Positions 25,121-34,148 of a stretch of 64,000 nt of DNA are shown one piece after another (the first letter of the stretch is position 1; every line of letters begins with the position of its first letter). Source of the stretch: Limnohabitans sp. Bal53 (GTDB taxonomy: Bacteria > Pseudomonadota > Gammaproteobacteria > Burkholderiales > Burkholderiaceae_C). The notes beneath the pieces are model-generated. The model did no database searches. It was not told the origin of the DNA and saw only the letters and a list, made by a program, of their open reading frames with translations. The stretch covers positions 372,001 through 436,000 of the forward strand of contig NZ_NESH01000001.1 of NCBI RefSeq assembly GCF_003063355.1, written 5' to 3'. The position numbers and the translations under genes were made by a program.

Positions 25121-26446
25121 TCAATCAGGCTGGCGCAAAACACGACTGTTTGGGAACACCAACCTGAAGGTGGACCCTTGCCCCACGACGCTCTCGATTC
25201 GCAACTCGCCGCCATGCCGTTGCATGACGTGCTTGGTGATGGCCAAGCCCAAACCCGTGCCACCGGTTTCTCGGGAGCGGCTGCGGTCCACGCGGTAAAA
25301 GCGCTCAGACAAACGTGGCAAGTGTTCGGCTGCAATGCCGGGGCCTGAGTCTTTGACTGCAAACATCAAGACCTCAGGTGTGCCGGACCATTGCACTTGA
25401 ATACGACCGCCCAACGGGGTGTAACGGATCGCGTTGCTGACCAGGTTGGAAACTGCGCTCAACAACTCCGAACGCGAACCCAACAAATAGACATCGGGCA
25501 CCGGGGTAAATTCCAGTTGGTGCGCTGGCCCTTCGCCTTTGCTGGCCATCCAGTCCGAAAACGCTTGGGCCTCGGTCGTCACTTGCAGCATCAAAGCAGC
25601 CAATGAGACTTTTTCTTGTGTGCCGGGCAACTGGCTGCCTTCGAGTTGCGACAGCATCAACAAGTCGGCCACCAAGGACTGCATGCGGTCCGATTGCGCT
25701 GACATGAGCTGCAGGTAGTGAAGGGTTTCTTCTGCGCTCAAGGGAATGGACTGCAGAGTTTCCACAAAGCCACTGAGAACCGTCAAGGGTGTGCGGATTT
25801 CATGCGAGACGTTGGCCACAAAATCGCGGCGCATGGCATCGGCCTGCGCAACGGCGGTGATGTCGCGCGTCAACACCAGCGATCGCCCTTCTCCATAGGC
25901 GTGCAACTGAACCGACAATTTTTGCCGGTTCACGACCGAGGTGGAACGGCCTTCAATGACCACCTCAGCGTCATGCTCTTTCTGCGCAAAATACCGCGCA
26001 AACACCGGGTCACGCACCAGATGCATAACGTGCTGCATACGGTCCCTTTGTGCATCCAAACCCAGATGCGCCGCAGCCGTGTCATTGCACCATTCGATGC
26101 GGGCTTGCTCGTCGAGCAAGACCACACCATTGGGCGAGGCTTGAATGGCCTGCAGAAAATCCTGCAGCTGCTTTTGATGCACAGCCGCCAGCTTTTCCTG
26201 CTGCCGCAGCATGCGCTGCACGCGCACCGAAATTTCGCGCCATACACCGCTCCAAGGCGGGTCTTGTCTCAAAACTGGCGCACTCAACCAGCGCTCAAGC
26301 CGGTCCAGCTTCCATAGCAGCGATGCCCCATAGATGAGCAAAGCGATCAATGCACCCAGCACAGCTCCCAAGGCGCCGCCCAAAAACCAGCCGGGTATTC
26401 CCGCCAAGCCCACCCAAAAGAGCATTTCGAGAATCGAAAACAACAT
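25121..26446 (-). CDS. phoR: Phosphate regulon sensor histidine kinase PhoR
   Basis: 441 residues from the ATG at 26444-26446, 13 bases after the phoB stop. A hydrophobic hairpin covers residues 1-46, as in E. coli PhoR, with almost no periplasmic loop. A PAS domain lies around 95-200 (GVVLLDEQARIEWCNDTAAAHLGL). The dimerisation box has phosphoacceptor His215 in FVANVSHEIRTPL. The ATPase domain has N-box VSNLVSNAIRYTP, DSGPGIA and GGTGLGLAITKHV. PhoR phosphorylates PhoB when Pst/PhoU signals phosphate shortage. Confidence 0.95.
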   Translation of the reverse strand: MLFSILEMLFWVGLAGIPGWFLGGALGAVLGALIALLIYGASLLWKLDRLERWLSAPVLRQDPPWSGVWREISVRVQRMLRQQEKLAAVHQKQLQDFLQAIQASPNGVVLLDEQARIEWCNDTAAAHLGLDAQRDRMQHVMHLVRDPVFARYFAQKEHDAEVVIEGRSTSVVNRQKLSVQLHAYGEGRSLVLTRDITAVAQADAMRRDFVANVSHEIRTPLTVLSGFVETLQSIPLSAEETLHYLQLMSAQSDRMQSLVADLLMLSQLEGSQLPGTQEKVSLAALMLQVTTEAQAFSDWMASKGEGPAHQLEFTPVPDVYLLGSRSELLSAVSNLVSNAIRYTPLGGRIQVQWSGTPEVLMFAVKDSGPGIAAEHLPRLSERFYRVDRSRSRETGGTGLGLAITKHVMQRHGGELRIESVVGQGSTFRLVFPNSRVLRQPD

Positions 26447-26459
26447 GCAAAACCTGGCT

Positions 26460-27155
26460 TCAAACGGAGGGAGTCGGGGTGAAACGGTAGCCTGCACCAC
26501 GCACGGTCTCGATCATGTTGCCCGCCTCGCCCAGCGACTCGCGCAGGCGTTTGACGTGCACATCCACCGTGCGCTCTTCGATGTAGACATGGTCGCCCCA
26601 GACCTTGTCGAGCAAGGCCCCGCGGCTGTGCACACGCTCGGGATGACGCATCAGGTAATGCAAGAGCTTGAACTCGGTGGGCCCCACTTTCAGTGGCTTG
26701 TCTGCGAAATTGACCCGGTGTGTATCGGCATCCAGCTGCAATTCGCCCATTTTGACCACGCCGCCCGAGGCCTCGGGCACACGGCGGCGCAGCACCGCAC
26801 GAATGCGGGCGAGCAGCTCACGTGGTGAGAATGGCTTGACGATGTAATCGTCCGCGCCCGCATCCAAGCCAGCGACCCGATCAGCCTCATCGCCGCGAGC
26901 CGTCAGCATCAGAATAGGCACCGCTTTGGTACGCGACGCAGCACGCCACTTGCGTGCCAAAGCCAAGCCACTCTCGCCAGGCAGCATCCAGTCGAGCAAG
27001 ATCACGTCGGGCAGGATTTCATCAAGCTCTCGCTGAGCAGTTTCTGCATCGATCGCCCACACCGGTTGAAAACCGTTGTGCCGCAAGTTCACTGCAATCA
27101 GTTCAGCAATGGCTGGTTCGTCCTCGACAATCAAGATGCGAGGAATGGTTCTCAT
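26460..27155 (-). CDS. phoB: Phosphate regulon response regulator PhoB
   Basis: 231 residues. The receiver domain has the acidic pocket at residues 11-12, phosphoacceptor Asp55 in VILLDWMLPG and the switch region through Lys in YIVKPFSPREL. The winged-helix output domain ends with the recognition helix in ERTVDVHVKRLRESL and wing GYRF. PhoB binds Pho boxes to activate phosphate-starvation genes. The ATG overlaps the phoU stop (ATGA), so phoU-phoB are coupled, followed by phoR. Confidence 0.96.
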   Translation of the reverse strand: MRTIPRILIVEDEPAIAELIAVNLRHNGFQPVWAIDAETAQRELDEILPDVILLDWMLPGESGLALARKWRAASRTKAVPILMLTARGDEADRVAGLDAGADDYIVKPFSPRELLARIRAVLRRRVPEASGGVVKMGELQLDADTHRVNFADKPLKVGPTEFKLLHYLMRHPERVHSRGALLDKVWGDHVYIEERTVDVHVKRLRESLGEAGNMIETVRGAGYRFTPTPSV

Positions 27156-27850
27156 CGCACGGCTTTTTCAATCTCGGTCAAGGCGGTGTGGCGCACATCG
27201 GCCCCCTTGACCACATAAATCACAAACTCGGCGATGTTCTTGGCGTGGTCACCGATGCGCTCAATGGCCTTGGCCACAAACAACAGGTCCAGGCTGGCCG
27301 AAATGGTGCGGGGGTCTTCCATCATGTAGGTGACCAACTTGCGCACAAAGCCGTTGAACTCGGCGTCAATCAAGTCGTCCTCTTTCAAGATGACCAGCGC
27401 GGTGTTCACATCCAGTCGGGCAAAGGCGTCGAGCGCTTTGCGCAGCAAACCGGTGGCCAAATCAGCGGCAATGCGCAACTCAGACGAAGGCAGGTTGCGT
27501 GGGCTGCCTTGATCCAGAATCAGCTTGACCATGCGGGCAATGCGTTCTGCTTCGTCGCCAGCACGCTCGAGGTTGCCAGTGATTTTGGAGATGGCCATCA
27601 ACAAACGCAAATCGCGAGCTGTTGGCTGGCGGCGGGCAATGATCGAGGCCAATTCGGCATCAATCTCGACTTCCAAGGCGTTGACTTGTTTTTCGGTGGC
27701 CACCACTTGATCGGCCACTTCGGAACTGAACTGCGCCAGAGCGTAGACGGCATGGCGGGTTTGCGATTCAACCAGACCACCGAGTTCCAAAACGCGGGAA
27801 GATACACCGGTGAGTTCGGCGTCGAATTGACTGGAAATGTGTTTGTCCAT
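27152..27850 (-). CDS. phoU: Phosphate-specific transport accessory protein PhoU
   Basis: 232 residues made of two repeated three-helix units with the metal-binding E/DxxxD-type motifs (for example AGDEAERIARMV and IERIGDHAKNIAEFV). PhoU connects the Pst transporter to PhoR and keeps the regulon off when phosphate is plentiful. It has a strong AGGAGA ribosome-binding site. It lies 13 bases after pstB and overlaps phoB, so the operon reads pstS-pstC-pstA-pstB-phoU-phoB-phoR. Confidence 0.96.
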   Translation of the reverse strand: MDKHISSQFDAELTGVSSRVLELGGLVESQTRHAVYALAQFSSEVADQVVATEKQVNALEVEIDAELASIIARRQPTARDLRLLMAISKITGNLERAGDEAERIARMVKLILDQGSPRNLPSSELRIAADLATGLLRKALDAFARLDVNTALVILKEDDLIDAEFNGFVRKLVTYMMEDPRTISASLDLLFVAKAIERIGDHAKNIAEFVIYVVKGADVRHTALTEIEKAVR

Positions 27851-27863
27851 GTGTATCTCCTGA

Positions 27864-28637
27864 TCAGCCGAAACGGCCGGTAATGTAATCTTCGGTTTCT
27901 TGCTTGGCGGGCTTCATGAAAATCTGCTCGGTCTGGCCAAATTCGACCAACTCGCCCAGGTACATGTAAGCCGTGAAGTCGGACACACGGGCTGCTTGCT
28001 GCATGTTGTGTGTCACGATGGCCACGGTGTAGTCTTTTTTCAACTCGCTGACCAGCTCTTCAACTTTGGCGGTCGAGATCGGGTCCAGGGCCGAAGTGGG
28101 CTCATCGAGCAAGATGACCTTGGGTTTGACGGCCACCGTGCGGGCAATGCACAAACGCTGCTGCTGACCGCCAGAGAGCGACAGACCGCTTTGGCCCAAT
28201 TTGTCTTTGACTTCGTTCCAAATGGCCGCCTTGGTGAGCGCGGACTCCACGCGCTCATCCATATCGGTGCGGCTCAAGTTCTCATACAAGCGCACGCCAA
28301 AGGCGATGTTGTCGTAAATGGACATCGGAAATGGTGTGGGCTTTTGGAACACCATGCCGATTTGGGCACGCAGCAAGTTCAAATCCTGTCCTTTGTCCAG
28401 GATGTTCTGGCCATAAAACTTGATCTCACCTTCAGCACGCTGGCCGGGGTACAGGCTGTACATGCGGTTGAGCGTGCGCAGCAAGGTGGACTTGCCGCAA
28501 CCCGATGGACCAATGAAGGCCGTCACGCGGTGCTCTGCGATGTCCAGGTTGACGTTTTTCAGGCCTTTGAATTTACCGTAGTAAAAGTCCAGATTGCGCA
28601 CTTCGAGGGCGTTTTGTGTCGGTGTCTTGTCAGGCAT
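27864..28637 (-). CDS. pstB: Phosphate ABC transporter ATP-binding protein PstB
   Basis: 257 residues with Walker [19 protein letters not shown]-loop [18 protein letters not shown], signature [17 protein letters not shown], Walker [14 protein letters not shown] and the switch His in [14 protein letters not shown]. The [11 protein letters not shown] stretch is diagnostic of PstB. As a dimer it drives high-affinity phosphate import through PstA/PstC. AGGAA precedes the ATG. Confidence 0.97.
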   Translation of the reverse strand: MPDKTPTQNALEVRNLDFYYGKFKGLKNVNLDIAEHRVTAFIGPSGCGKSTLLRTLNRMYSLYPGQRAEGEIKFYGQNILDKGQDLNLLRAQIGMVFQKPTPFPMSIYDNIAFGVRLYENLSRTDMDERVESALTKAAIWNEVKDKLGQSGLSLSGGQQQRLCIARTVAVKPKVILLDEPTSALDPISTAKVEELVSELKKDYTVAIVTHNMQQAARVSDFTAYMYLGELVEFGQTEQIFMKPAKQETEDYITGRFG

Positions 28638-28691
28638 GTGGATTCCTGTGAATTCAAAAATGAGTAACGCGGGTGATCGGGTTCAGCGGTC

Positions 28692-29552
28692 TCAGACCGA
28701 CTGCTTTTCTCTGAAGAACACGCGGGCCAAAATGTTGAGCAACAACACCGCCAAGGTGACCAACAATGCGCCACCCCAAGCCAGACGAATCCAGTTGTCA
28801 TAGGGGCTCATGGCAAACTGGAAAATCACCACCGGCAAGTTGGCCATGGGTTTGGTCATGTCCGCATTGAAAAACTGGTTGTTCAGTGCCGTGAAAAGCA
28901 AAGGTGCGGTTTCACCACTGATACGGGCCACCGCCAACAAAACACCGGTTATCACACCGCTCTTGGCCGCACGCAATGTGACGGACAGTGACACTTTCCA
29001 GCGCGGTGCACCCAACGCAAATGCGGCTTCGCGCAAACTGCCGGGCACCAGGCGCAGCATGTTCTCAGTGGTGCGCATCACCACCGGCACGGCGATCAGG
29101 GTCAGAGCCAAGCTACCAGCATAGCCGGAGAAGCCACCCAAGGTCGCCACAGCGATGGCGTACACAAACAAACCAATCACAATGGACGGTGCCGACAGCA
29201 TGATGTCCGTCACAAAACGGGTCAGCTCAGCCGTTTTGCTCTGGTCGCCATATTCGGTCAAGTAAATGCCCGCCAAGATGCCCACTGGCGTAGCCACCAG
29301 CACAGTGAGCCCCACCATCATCAGGCTGCCTACGATGGCGTTGCGCAATCCACCACCCTCGGTGCCAGGCGCTGGTGTGTCTTGCGTCAACAAGTTCATA
29401 TCCAACGCGGCAAAACCATTGGAAAACAGCACCACCAAAATCCACAGCAGCACCGCCAGGCCCAAAGCCATGGCGACCATGGATGTCACCATGCCCCAGG
29501 CATTGGCCAAGCGGCGGCGGCGGTACAAAGCCAGATTCATGTTCATCGACAT
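28692..29552 (-). CDS. pstA: Phosphate ABC transporter permease PstA
   Basis: 286 residues with six predicted membrane segments. The conserved region GGLRNAIVGSLMMVGLTVLVATPVGILAGIYLTEYG and the coupling-helix segment LREAAFALGAPRWKVSLSVTLRAAKSGVITG are typical of PstA. It pairs with PstC to form the phosphate channel. It starts 1 base after the pstC stop. Confidence 0.96.
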   Translation of the reverse strand: MSMNMNLALYRRRRLANAWGMVTSMVAMALGLAVLLWILVVLFSNGFAALDMNLLTQDTPAPGTEGGGLRNAIVGSLMMVGLTVLVATPVGILAGIYLTEYGDQSKTAELTRFVTDIMLSAPSIVIGLFVYAIAVATLGGFSGYAGSLALTLIAVPVVMRTTENMLRLVPGSLREAAFALGAPRWKVSLSVTLRAAKSGVITGVLLAVARISGETAPLLFTALNNQFFNADMTKPMANLPVVIFQFAMSPYDNWIRLAWGGALLVTLAVLLLNILARVFFREKQSV

Positions 29553-29553
29553 G

Positions 29554-30543
29554 TCAGAACCCCTTGGCTTTTTCAGCCCGGTTGATCATGATTTTGGCAG
29601 CGGCCAACACCACGAAAGTGATCACGAACAGCAAGAAGCCAAGCGCGAACAAAGAAGAAATATGGAAGTCATCGGCCTCGCCGAATTCGTTCGCGAGTGT
29701 GGACGCGATCGACGTGCCGGGTGAAAAAAGCGAGGTGGGCATGCGGTTGGCGTTGCCAATCACAAAGGTCACAGCCATGGTTTCGCCCAAGGCGCGACCC
29801 AAGCCGAGCATGATGCCGCCGATCACGCCTTTTTGGGTGTAAGGCAGCACGATCTTGCGAACCACCTCCCAGGTGGTGCAGCCCAAGCCGTAGGCCGACT
29901 CACGCAAGATGGGCGGGGTGATTTCGAACACGTCGCGCATCACAGCGGCCACAAAAGGCAAGACCATGAAGGCCAGAACAATGCCGGCCGCCAAAATGCC
30001 CATGCCGTTGGGAGCGCCACCAAACAGGAAGCCGATCAGGGGCATGCCGCCCAGCACATCGCGCAGCGGCACCTGGATGTAATCGGCAAACAGAGGTGCG
30101 AACACAAATAGACCAAACATGCCGTAGATGATGGAGGGCACTGCCGCCAACAACTCAATGGCCGTTCCCAAGGGACGGCGCAACCACACCGGGCATGTCT
30201 CGGTCAGAAACACCGCAATGCCAAAGGCCAGAGGCACGGCCACCAACATGGCAATGCCTGCACTGGCCAGCGTACCGACGATCGCAATCGCAGCACCAAA
30301 TTCTTCGTTGATGACGTCCCACTCCACGTACCAAATGAAGCGTGCACCAAACTTGGCAAACGTGGGCCAAGCGTTGATGAACAGAGACACAATGATTCCG
30401 GCCAAGGCCACCAGAACCAACAATGAGAACAACTGCGTCAGCCGGTGAAACAACACGTCTTGCAGTTGCTGGCGCTTGACCACAACCAACATACGGCTGT
30501 TGTTGTCAGCACTGGAAAGGGGGGTTTGCATGTCTTGACCCAT
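29554..30543 (-). CDS. pstC: Phosphate ABC transporter permease PstC
   Basis: 329 residues from the ATG at 30541-30543 (another in-frame ATG lies at 30531; neither has a strong ribosome-binding site). Six membrane segments follow a cytoplasmic N-terminus. The family segments [34 protein letters not shown] and [46 protein letters not shown] identify PstC. It is separated from pstS by a hairpin, so it may be expressed at a lower level than the binding protein. Confidence 0.95.
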   Translation of the reverse strand: MGQDMQTPLSSADNNSRMLVVVKRQQLQDVLFHRLTQLFSLLVLVALAGIIVSLFINAWPTFAKFGARFIWYVEWDVINEEFGAAIAIVGTLASAGIAMLVAVPLAFGIAVFLTETCPVWLRRPLGTAIELLAAVPSIIYGMFGLFVFAPLFADYIQVPLRDVLGGMPLIGFLFGGAPNGMGILAAGIVLAFMVLPFVAAVMRDVFEITPPILRESAYGLGCTTWEVVRKIVLPYTQKGVIGGIMLGLGRALGETMAVTFVIGNANRMPTSLFSPGTSIASTLANEFGEADDFHISSLFALGFLLFVITFVVLAAAKIMINRAEKAKGF

Positions 30544-30573
30544 CAATCAAAAAAGCACCAAATTAAACAAGAA

Positions 30574-30605
30574 ATCCGTCGGTCACCGAATGACAACCGA
30601 CGGAT
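30574..30605 (-). terminator. Hairpin between pstS and pstC (attenuation or mRNA-stability element)
   Basis: A 10-bp stem, ATCCGTCGGT (plus 30574-30583) with ACCGACGGAT (30596-30605), lies just after the pstS stop. On the minus strand it is followed by TTCTTGTTT rather than a pure T-run, so partial termination or 3'-end protection of pstS mRNA is more likely than full termination. Confidence 0.55.
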
Positions 30606-30623
30606 GGCAGACCTGAGTCTGAA

Positions 30624-31643
30624 TTACTTCTGGATTTGTGACCAGACTTTGGCGCGGATCTGATCGGTCAAGCTGTCAGGCAAGGCCACGTAGTCGAGGT
30701 CCGAAGCCATTTTCTTGCCGTTCTTGAAAGACCAGTCGAAGAACTTCAGGGCTTCAGCAGAAGCGGCCTTGTCTGTTGGGCTCTTGTACATCAAGATGAA
30801 AGAGGCTGTGCTGATGGGCCAGCTGTCATTGCCCTTGGCATTGACCATGGAGATGCCCATGCCAGGAACGCTGAACCAATCAGCACCCGCTGCTGCAGAA
30901 GCGAAAGCCTCTTCGCTGGGGCTGACGTACTTGCCGTTGGCGTTTTGCAACTGCATGAAGTTCATGTTGTTCTTCTTGACGTAGGCGTACTCAACATAAC
31001 CCACAGAACCCTTGATGCGGTTTACGTTAGCGGCCACGCCTTCGTTGCCCTTACCACCCACAGAAGAGGCAGCAGGCCACTTGACTGCAGCACCTTTACC
31101 CACTTTGTCTTTCCACAGAGGGCTGACGCTGGTCAGGTAGTCGGTGAAGTTGAAAGTGGTGCCCGAACCATCGGCGCGGTGCACAACGGTGATGGTCTGG
31201 TCAGGCAATTTTTTACCTGGGTTCAACTCGGCGATTTTCTTGTCGTTCCAGTTGACGATGTAACCAGTGAACATCTCAGCCAAGACAGGACCTGTCACAC
31301 GCAGCTCGCCGGGCTTGAAGCCTTCCAAGTTCACCACAGGCACAGTGCCGCCAATGATGGCTGGGAATTGAACCATGCCATCTTTGTCCAAGTCAGCGGC
31401 CTTGACAGGCGCGTCAGAAGCACCAAAAGTCACGGTCTTGGCACGGATCTGCTTCAAACCACCGGAAGAACCGATGGATTGGTAGTTCATGCCCGTGCCA
31501 GTGGCGGCTTTGTAGCCTTCGGCCCACTTAGAGTAGATGGGGTAAGGGAAGGAAGCGCCAGCGCCGTTGATATCGGCGGCAAAGCTGGCTGCTGCAACGG
31601 CGCTCAGGCCGATGGCAGCTACGAAAGATTTCAATTTCAACAT
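30624..31643 (-). CDS. pstS: Periplasmic phosphate-binding protein PstS
   Basis: 339 residues from the ATG at 31641-31643, placed correctly behind AGGAG. The signal peptide is MLKLKSFVAAIGLSAVAAASFAA. The mature protein begins DINGAGASFPYPIYSKWAEGY and carries the phosphate-binding elements GIGSSGGLKQI-like (YQSIGSSGGLKQI), FGASDAP and HRADGSGTTFNFTDYL. It delivers phosphate to PstCA. It is the first gene of the operon, with a Pho-type promoter upstream. Confidence 0.97.
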   Translation of the reverse strand: MLKLKSFVAAIGLSAVAAASFAADINGAGASFPYPIYSKWAEGYKAATGTGMNYQSIGSSGGLKQIRAKTVTFGASDAPVKAADLDKDGMVQFPAIIGGTVPVVNLEGFKPGELRVTGPVLAEMFTGYIVNWNDKKIAELNPGKKLPDQTITVVHRADGSGTTFNFTDYLTSVSPLWKDKVGKGAAVKWPAASSVGGKGNEGVAANVNRIKGSVGYVEYAYVKKNNMNFMQLQNANGKYVSPSEEAFASAAAGADWFSVPGMGISMVNAKGNDSWPISTASFILMYKSPTDKAASAEALKFFDWSFKNGKKMASDLDYVALPDSLTDQIRAKVWSQIQK

Positions 31644-31708
31644 GAAGGCTCCTTGTTCAGGTGTAAGTTCCAGGCCGCCCAAGTCGGTTTATCTTGGGGA
31701 CTGATGTC

Positions 31709-31742
31709 ACTTTAGCGGCGCATTGTGACAGTCTTGTGTCAA
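31709..31742 (-). promoter_or_regulatory. Candidate PhoB-dependent promoter of pstS
   Basis: On the minus strand TTGACAC-AAGA-CTGTCAC (plus 31725-31742) fits the 7-4-7 Pho-box layout at 10 of 14 positions. Exactly 10 bases downstream is TAAAGT (31709-31714), a 4/6 match to the -10 hexamer. This leaves a leader of about 60 bases to pstS. Confidence 0.6.
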
Positions 31743-31856
31743 AAATCCAGTTTTTTAAAGGATGTTTTTGATCCAACCCCGTTCGGTTGAGCTTGTGTTC
31801 GTTAGAACACACAAAAAGGGCGGTCACTGCCGCGCATTGGCCGCTCAATTCCCAAC

Positions 31857-31874
31857 ATGTCAGCTTAATGTCAG
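31857..31874 (-). promoter_or_regulatory. Second, upstream Pho box of pstS (exact direct repeat)
   Basis: On the minus strand CTGACAT-TAAG-CTGACAT is an exact 7-bp direct repeat spaced by 4 bases, 12 of 14 matches to the Pho-box consensus. It has no -10 hexamer at the usual distance and lies 132 bases (12 times 11) upstream of the proximal box, so it may be an upstream activating site. The stretch between pstS and the nucleotidase gene (31644-31946) otherwise shows no gene. Confidence 0.6.
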
Positions 31875-31946
31875 TTTTTTTACAAGCACTGACAAATGCG
31901 GCTGGATTGCATATTGGACTTATTGGCTTCGTGACAATCCACCCAT

Positions 31947-33968
31947 TCAATTCAACACCGTGTCGGAGCGCTGACTCAGGTTTTGGATGCGCAAGTCTTT
32001 CGCGGCGGGGGTGTCTTTCAGATCAAAGGCTGTGTGGCCAAAGTGGCTCAACATGTACTTCATGAATGCGTCTTGCTCGCTGCCCAAAGTGGCGGTGCTG
32101 GAGCTGGCTGCGCCACCCCCTGTGGCTTCGGTCATGGTGGTATCCAATTTGACCAAGTTCACAAAATCGGCTGTGGCTGGGAAGGGGTAGCCATCGCCAC
32201 CGCCCACAGCGGTGCTCGTGCCTTCGGCCAAGAAGTTCAAGGTCACCATGCGAAAGGTGCGCTGCGCATTTCCCACCAGTACACCGTTTTGCACCACCAC
32301 ATCGCTGCCCACCTTGAGCGAACGGATGCGCTCGCCCGGCGTGGTGACAGCAAAGTTGGCATCCATGGTTTGCGCTGTGCGGTTTGGGTCATAACTGAAG
32401 CACATACCACCGACTTGAGGAAAGCGACCTTGGCTGCCCAACACCGCCACACCGTGCTCCAGCAAGGACTTGAGTTGTGCGGCCGTGACGTCAAAGGCCC
32501 ACAGCTTGTTGTTGAACTTCAAAGCCGTTTCAATGGCCAGTTGTGAAATTTCACCCGCATGCCGATTGACTTCTGCGTTGGCTTTGGGTGCGGTCAGAAC
32601 AGCCGCAGCAGTGGCGCCGGGCATGGCCAGAACTTCACCAATTTCAGAGCGGATGCCGCCACCATTTTTGAGGGAAATTTGGACAGTGGGGTCCAGCTGT
32701 CGGGCATACCAAAGGTTGGCATCGGCCGTCAAGTTACCGAAGTTCGTCTCTTCATTGCGCACAGCCGCGCGGCGGCCTTCCAGAAACTCAGTGGTTTTGC
32801 CAAACACATTGCCGTCCTTGGACTTGAGCACGGCCCGGATGGCATCACGCACTTGCGTGACCCAACCCGAGACGGTCACACCGCCTGCGTTGTCATCGGT
32901 CTCGCTGGTCACCCAGGCACCAGAGAGCTGGGTGTCAAAACGCTGCGGGATCAGCAAGCCCTTGTCGTCAAAGGGCGCCATGAAGCGGCCGAGGTATTTG
33001 TAGTCTGCGTCCACGTTGACCACCACCGTGGGCTGGCCAGCGGCATCTTTCGTCTGATAGGGGTAGTCACCCGCAGACTTGTCACTCCTGCGCAGCACAT
33101 CATTGGCATCGGCCAGCAAGGTGTTGGAGCCGCCAGCCACGATGATGTCGACGTTTTTGAGATGCGTGGCCAAGGCTTTTTCAAGGCTCAGGCTTTGCAT
33201 GTGGGCCAAAAGGACGATTTTGTGGATGCCCGCTGCAGTCATCTCGTCCACACCCTTTTGGATGACCGCTGCCAAGCCAGCCACATCCACTTCGCTGCGG
33301 GTGAGCGCCGGTTTGAATTGCAGTTTTCCGGGCGAGGTGATGTTGGCAAATGCTGGAGAGCCAGCACCCATCACACCAATTTTTTGACCGCCTACTTCGA
33401 CAACTGACCAACCCGACAACTTGCCCGGTTGTTCCTGAGCCTTGCCACCATTGGGCACTTTCAAACTGGCCACGTCTGGGTCTGCTGCAAAGTCAACGTT
33501 GTAAGACAGGTAAGGAAACAACGCACCAGACCATGTTCGATCGGCCTTGATCATGTCGGCAAGCTGCTTGGTGCCCAGATCGAGTTCGTGGTTTCCAATG
33601 GCCGAGGCTTGAACGCCCATGGCATTCAAAAATGCAATGTCTGCACGCCCTACTTCTGCACGTCCGAGAAAGGCATTCAAACTTTGGTCATTGGCCGCAT
33701 TGAAACGCGGACCAGGGATGTAGTTGTCACCGGAGCTGACGGTCAAAGTTTGCTGGGGGTATTGGGCCCGAAACTTCTGGATCAATCCCGACATGTTGGC
33801 CACGCTGTTAAGCGCCGTCGTGTCGGAACCATCGGCATCCGAGATGTGCAACAACTGCAAGGTGAAGGTGGCTTCGGGTGCGGCCGAGTCCGCAGCGCCG
33901 ATGGCGGTGAGCACACATGTGCAAGCCACGGAGAGCATCAAAATTCTTGGTATCCATCGCCTTTTCAT
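31947..33968 (-). CDS. UshA-like periplasmic metallophosphatase/5'-nucleotidase
   Basis: 673 residues from the ATG at 33966-33968 with AAGG upstream. The signal peptide ends about residue 26. The N-terminal metallophosphoesterase domain has LLHISDADG (41-47 region), TVSSGDNYIPG and SAIGNHELDLG; the C-terminal 5'-nucleotidase domain has ISLKNGGGIRSEIGE and GGDGYPF. Compared with classic UshA, two metal-binding motifs differ: DxHG reads DADG and GGHSH reads AGGSNT. It should release phosphate from nucleotides or other esters in the periplasm. It lies directly upstream of the pst promoter and next to phn genes, fitting scavenging; its own Pho box is not clear. Confidence 0.85.
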   Translation of the reverse strand: MKRRWIPRILMLSVACTCVLTAIGAADSAAPEATFTLQLLHISDADGSDTTALNSVANMSGLIQKFRAQYPQQTLTVSSGDNYIPGPRFNAANDQSLNAFLGRAEVGRADIAFLNAMGVQASAIGNHELDLGTKQLADMIKADRTWSGALFPYLSYNVDFAADPDVASLKVPNGGKAQEQPGKLSGWSVVEVGGQKIGVMGAGSPAFANITSPGKLQFKPALTRSEVDVAGLAAVIQKGVDEMTAAGIHKIVLLAHMQSLSLEKALATHLKNVDIIVAGGSNTLLADANDVLRRSDKSAGDYPYQTKDAAGQPTVVVNVDADYKYLGRFMAPFDDKGLLIPQRFDTQLSGAWVTSETDDNAGGVTVSGWVTQVRDAIRAVLKSKDGNVFGKTTEFLEGRRAAVRNEETNFGNLTADANLWYARQLDPTVQISLKNGGGIRSEIGEVLAMPGATAAAVLTAPKANAEVNRHAGEISQLAIETALKFNNKLWAFDVTAAQLKSLLEHGVAVLGSQGRFPQVGGMCFSYDPNRTAQTMDANFAVTTPGERIRSLKVGSDVVVQNGVLVGNAQRTFRMVTLNFLAEGTSTAVGGGDGYPFPATADFVNLVKLDTTMTEATGGGAASSSTATLGSEQDAFMKYMLSHFGHTAFDLKDTPAAKDLRIQNLSQRSDTVLN

Positions 33969-34087
33969 CAATGACCTTCATGGGTAAATGAATGTCATGA
34001 AGTTAGACATCTAATGTGTCAATGACAAGAAAAGCTTGTCTTTTTAGAACTTAAAAAATCAGATACTTCAATGCGCCTGACTTGGTA

Positions 34088-34121
34088 ATGTCACAAGATT
34101 GACTTTTTGCGCTGCTAGCCT
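34088..34121 (+). promoter_or_regulatory. Candidate PhoB-dependent promoter of the phnDCE operon
   Basis: ATGTCAC-AAGA-TTGACTT (34088-34105) matches the Pho-box layout at 9 of 14 positions. TAGCCT (34116-34121) follows after exactly 10 bases as a weak -10. The same geometry recurs at pstS, the 2-aminoethylphosphonate operon and ppx. Confidence 0.4.
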
Positions 34122-34148
34122 CAAATTTTTAACCCACTGAGGCACCTC

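Noticed and set aside
33972..34030. TGTCA/TGACA palindromes upstream of the UshA-like gene
   Set aside because: Several TGTCA words occur, but none forms the 7-4-7 direct-repeat layout, so no Pho box is called for that gene.
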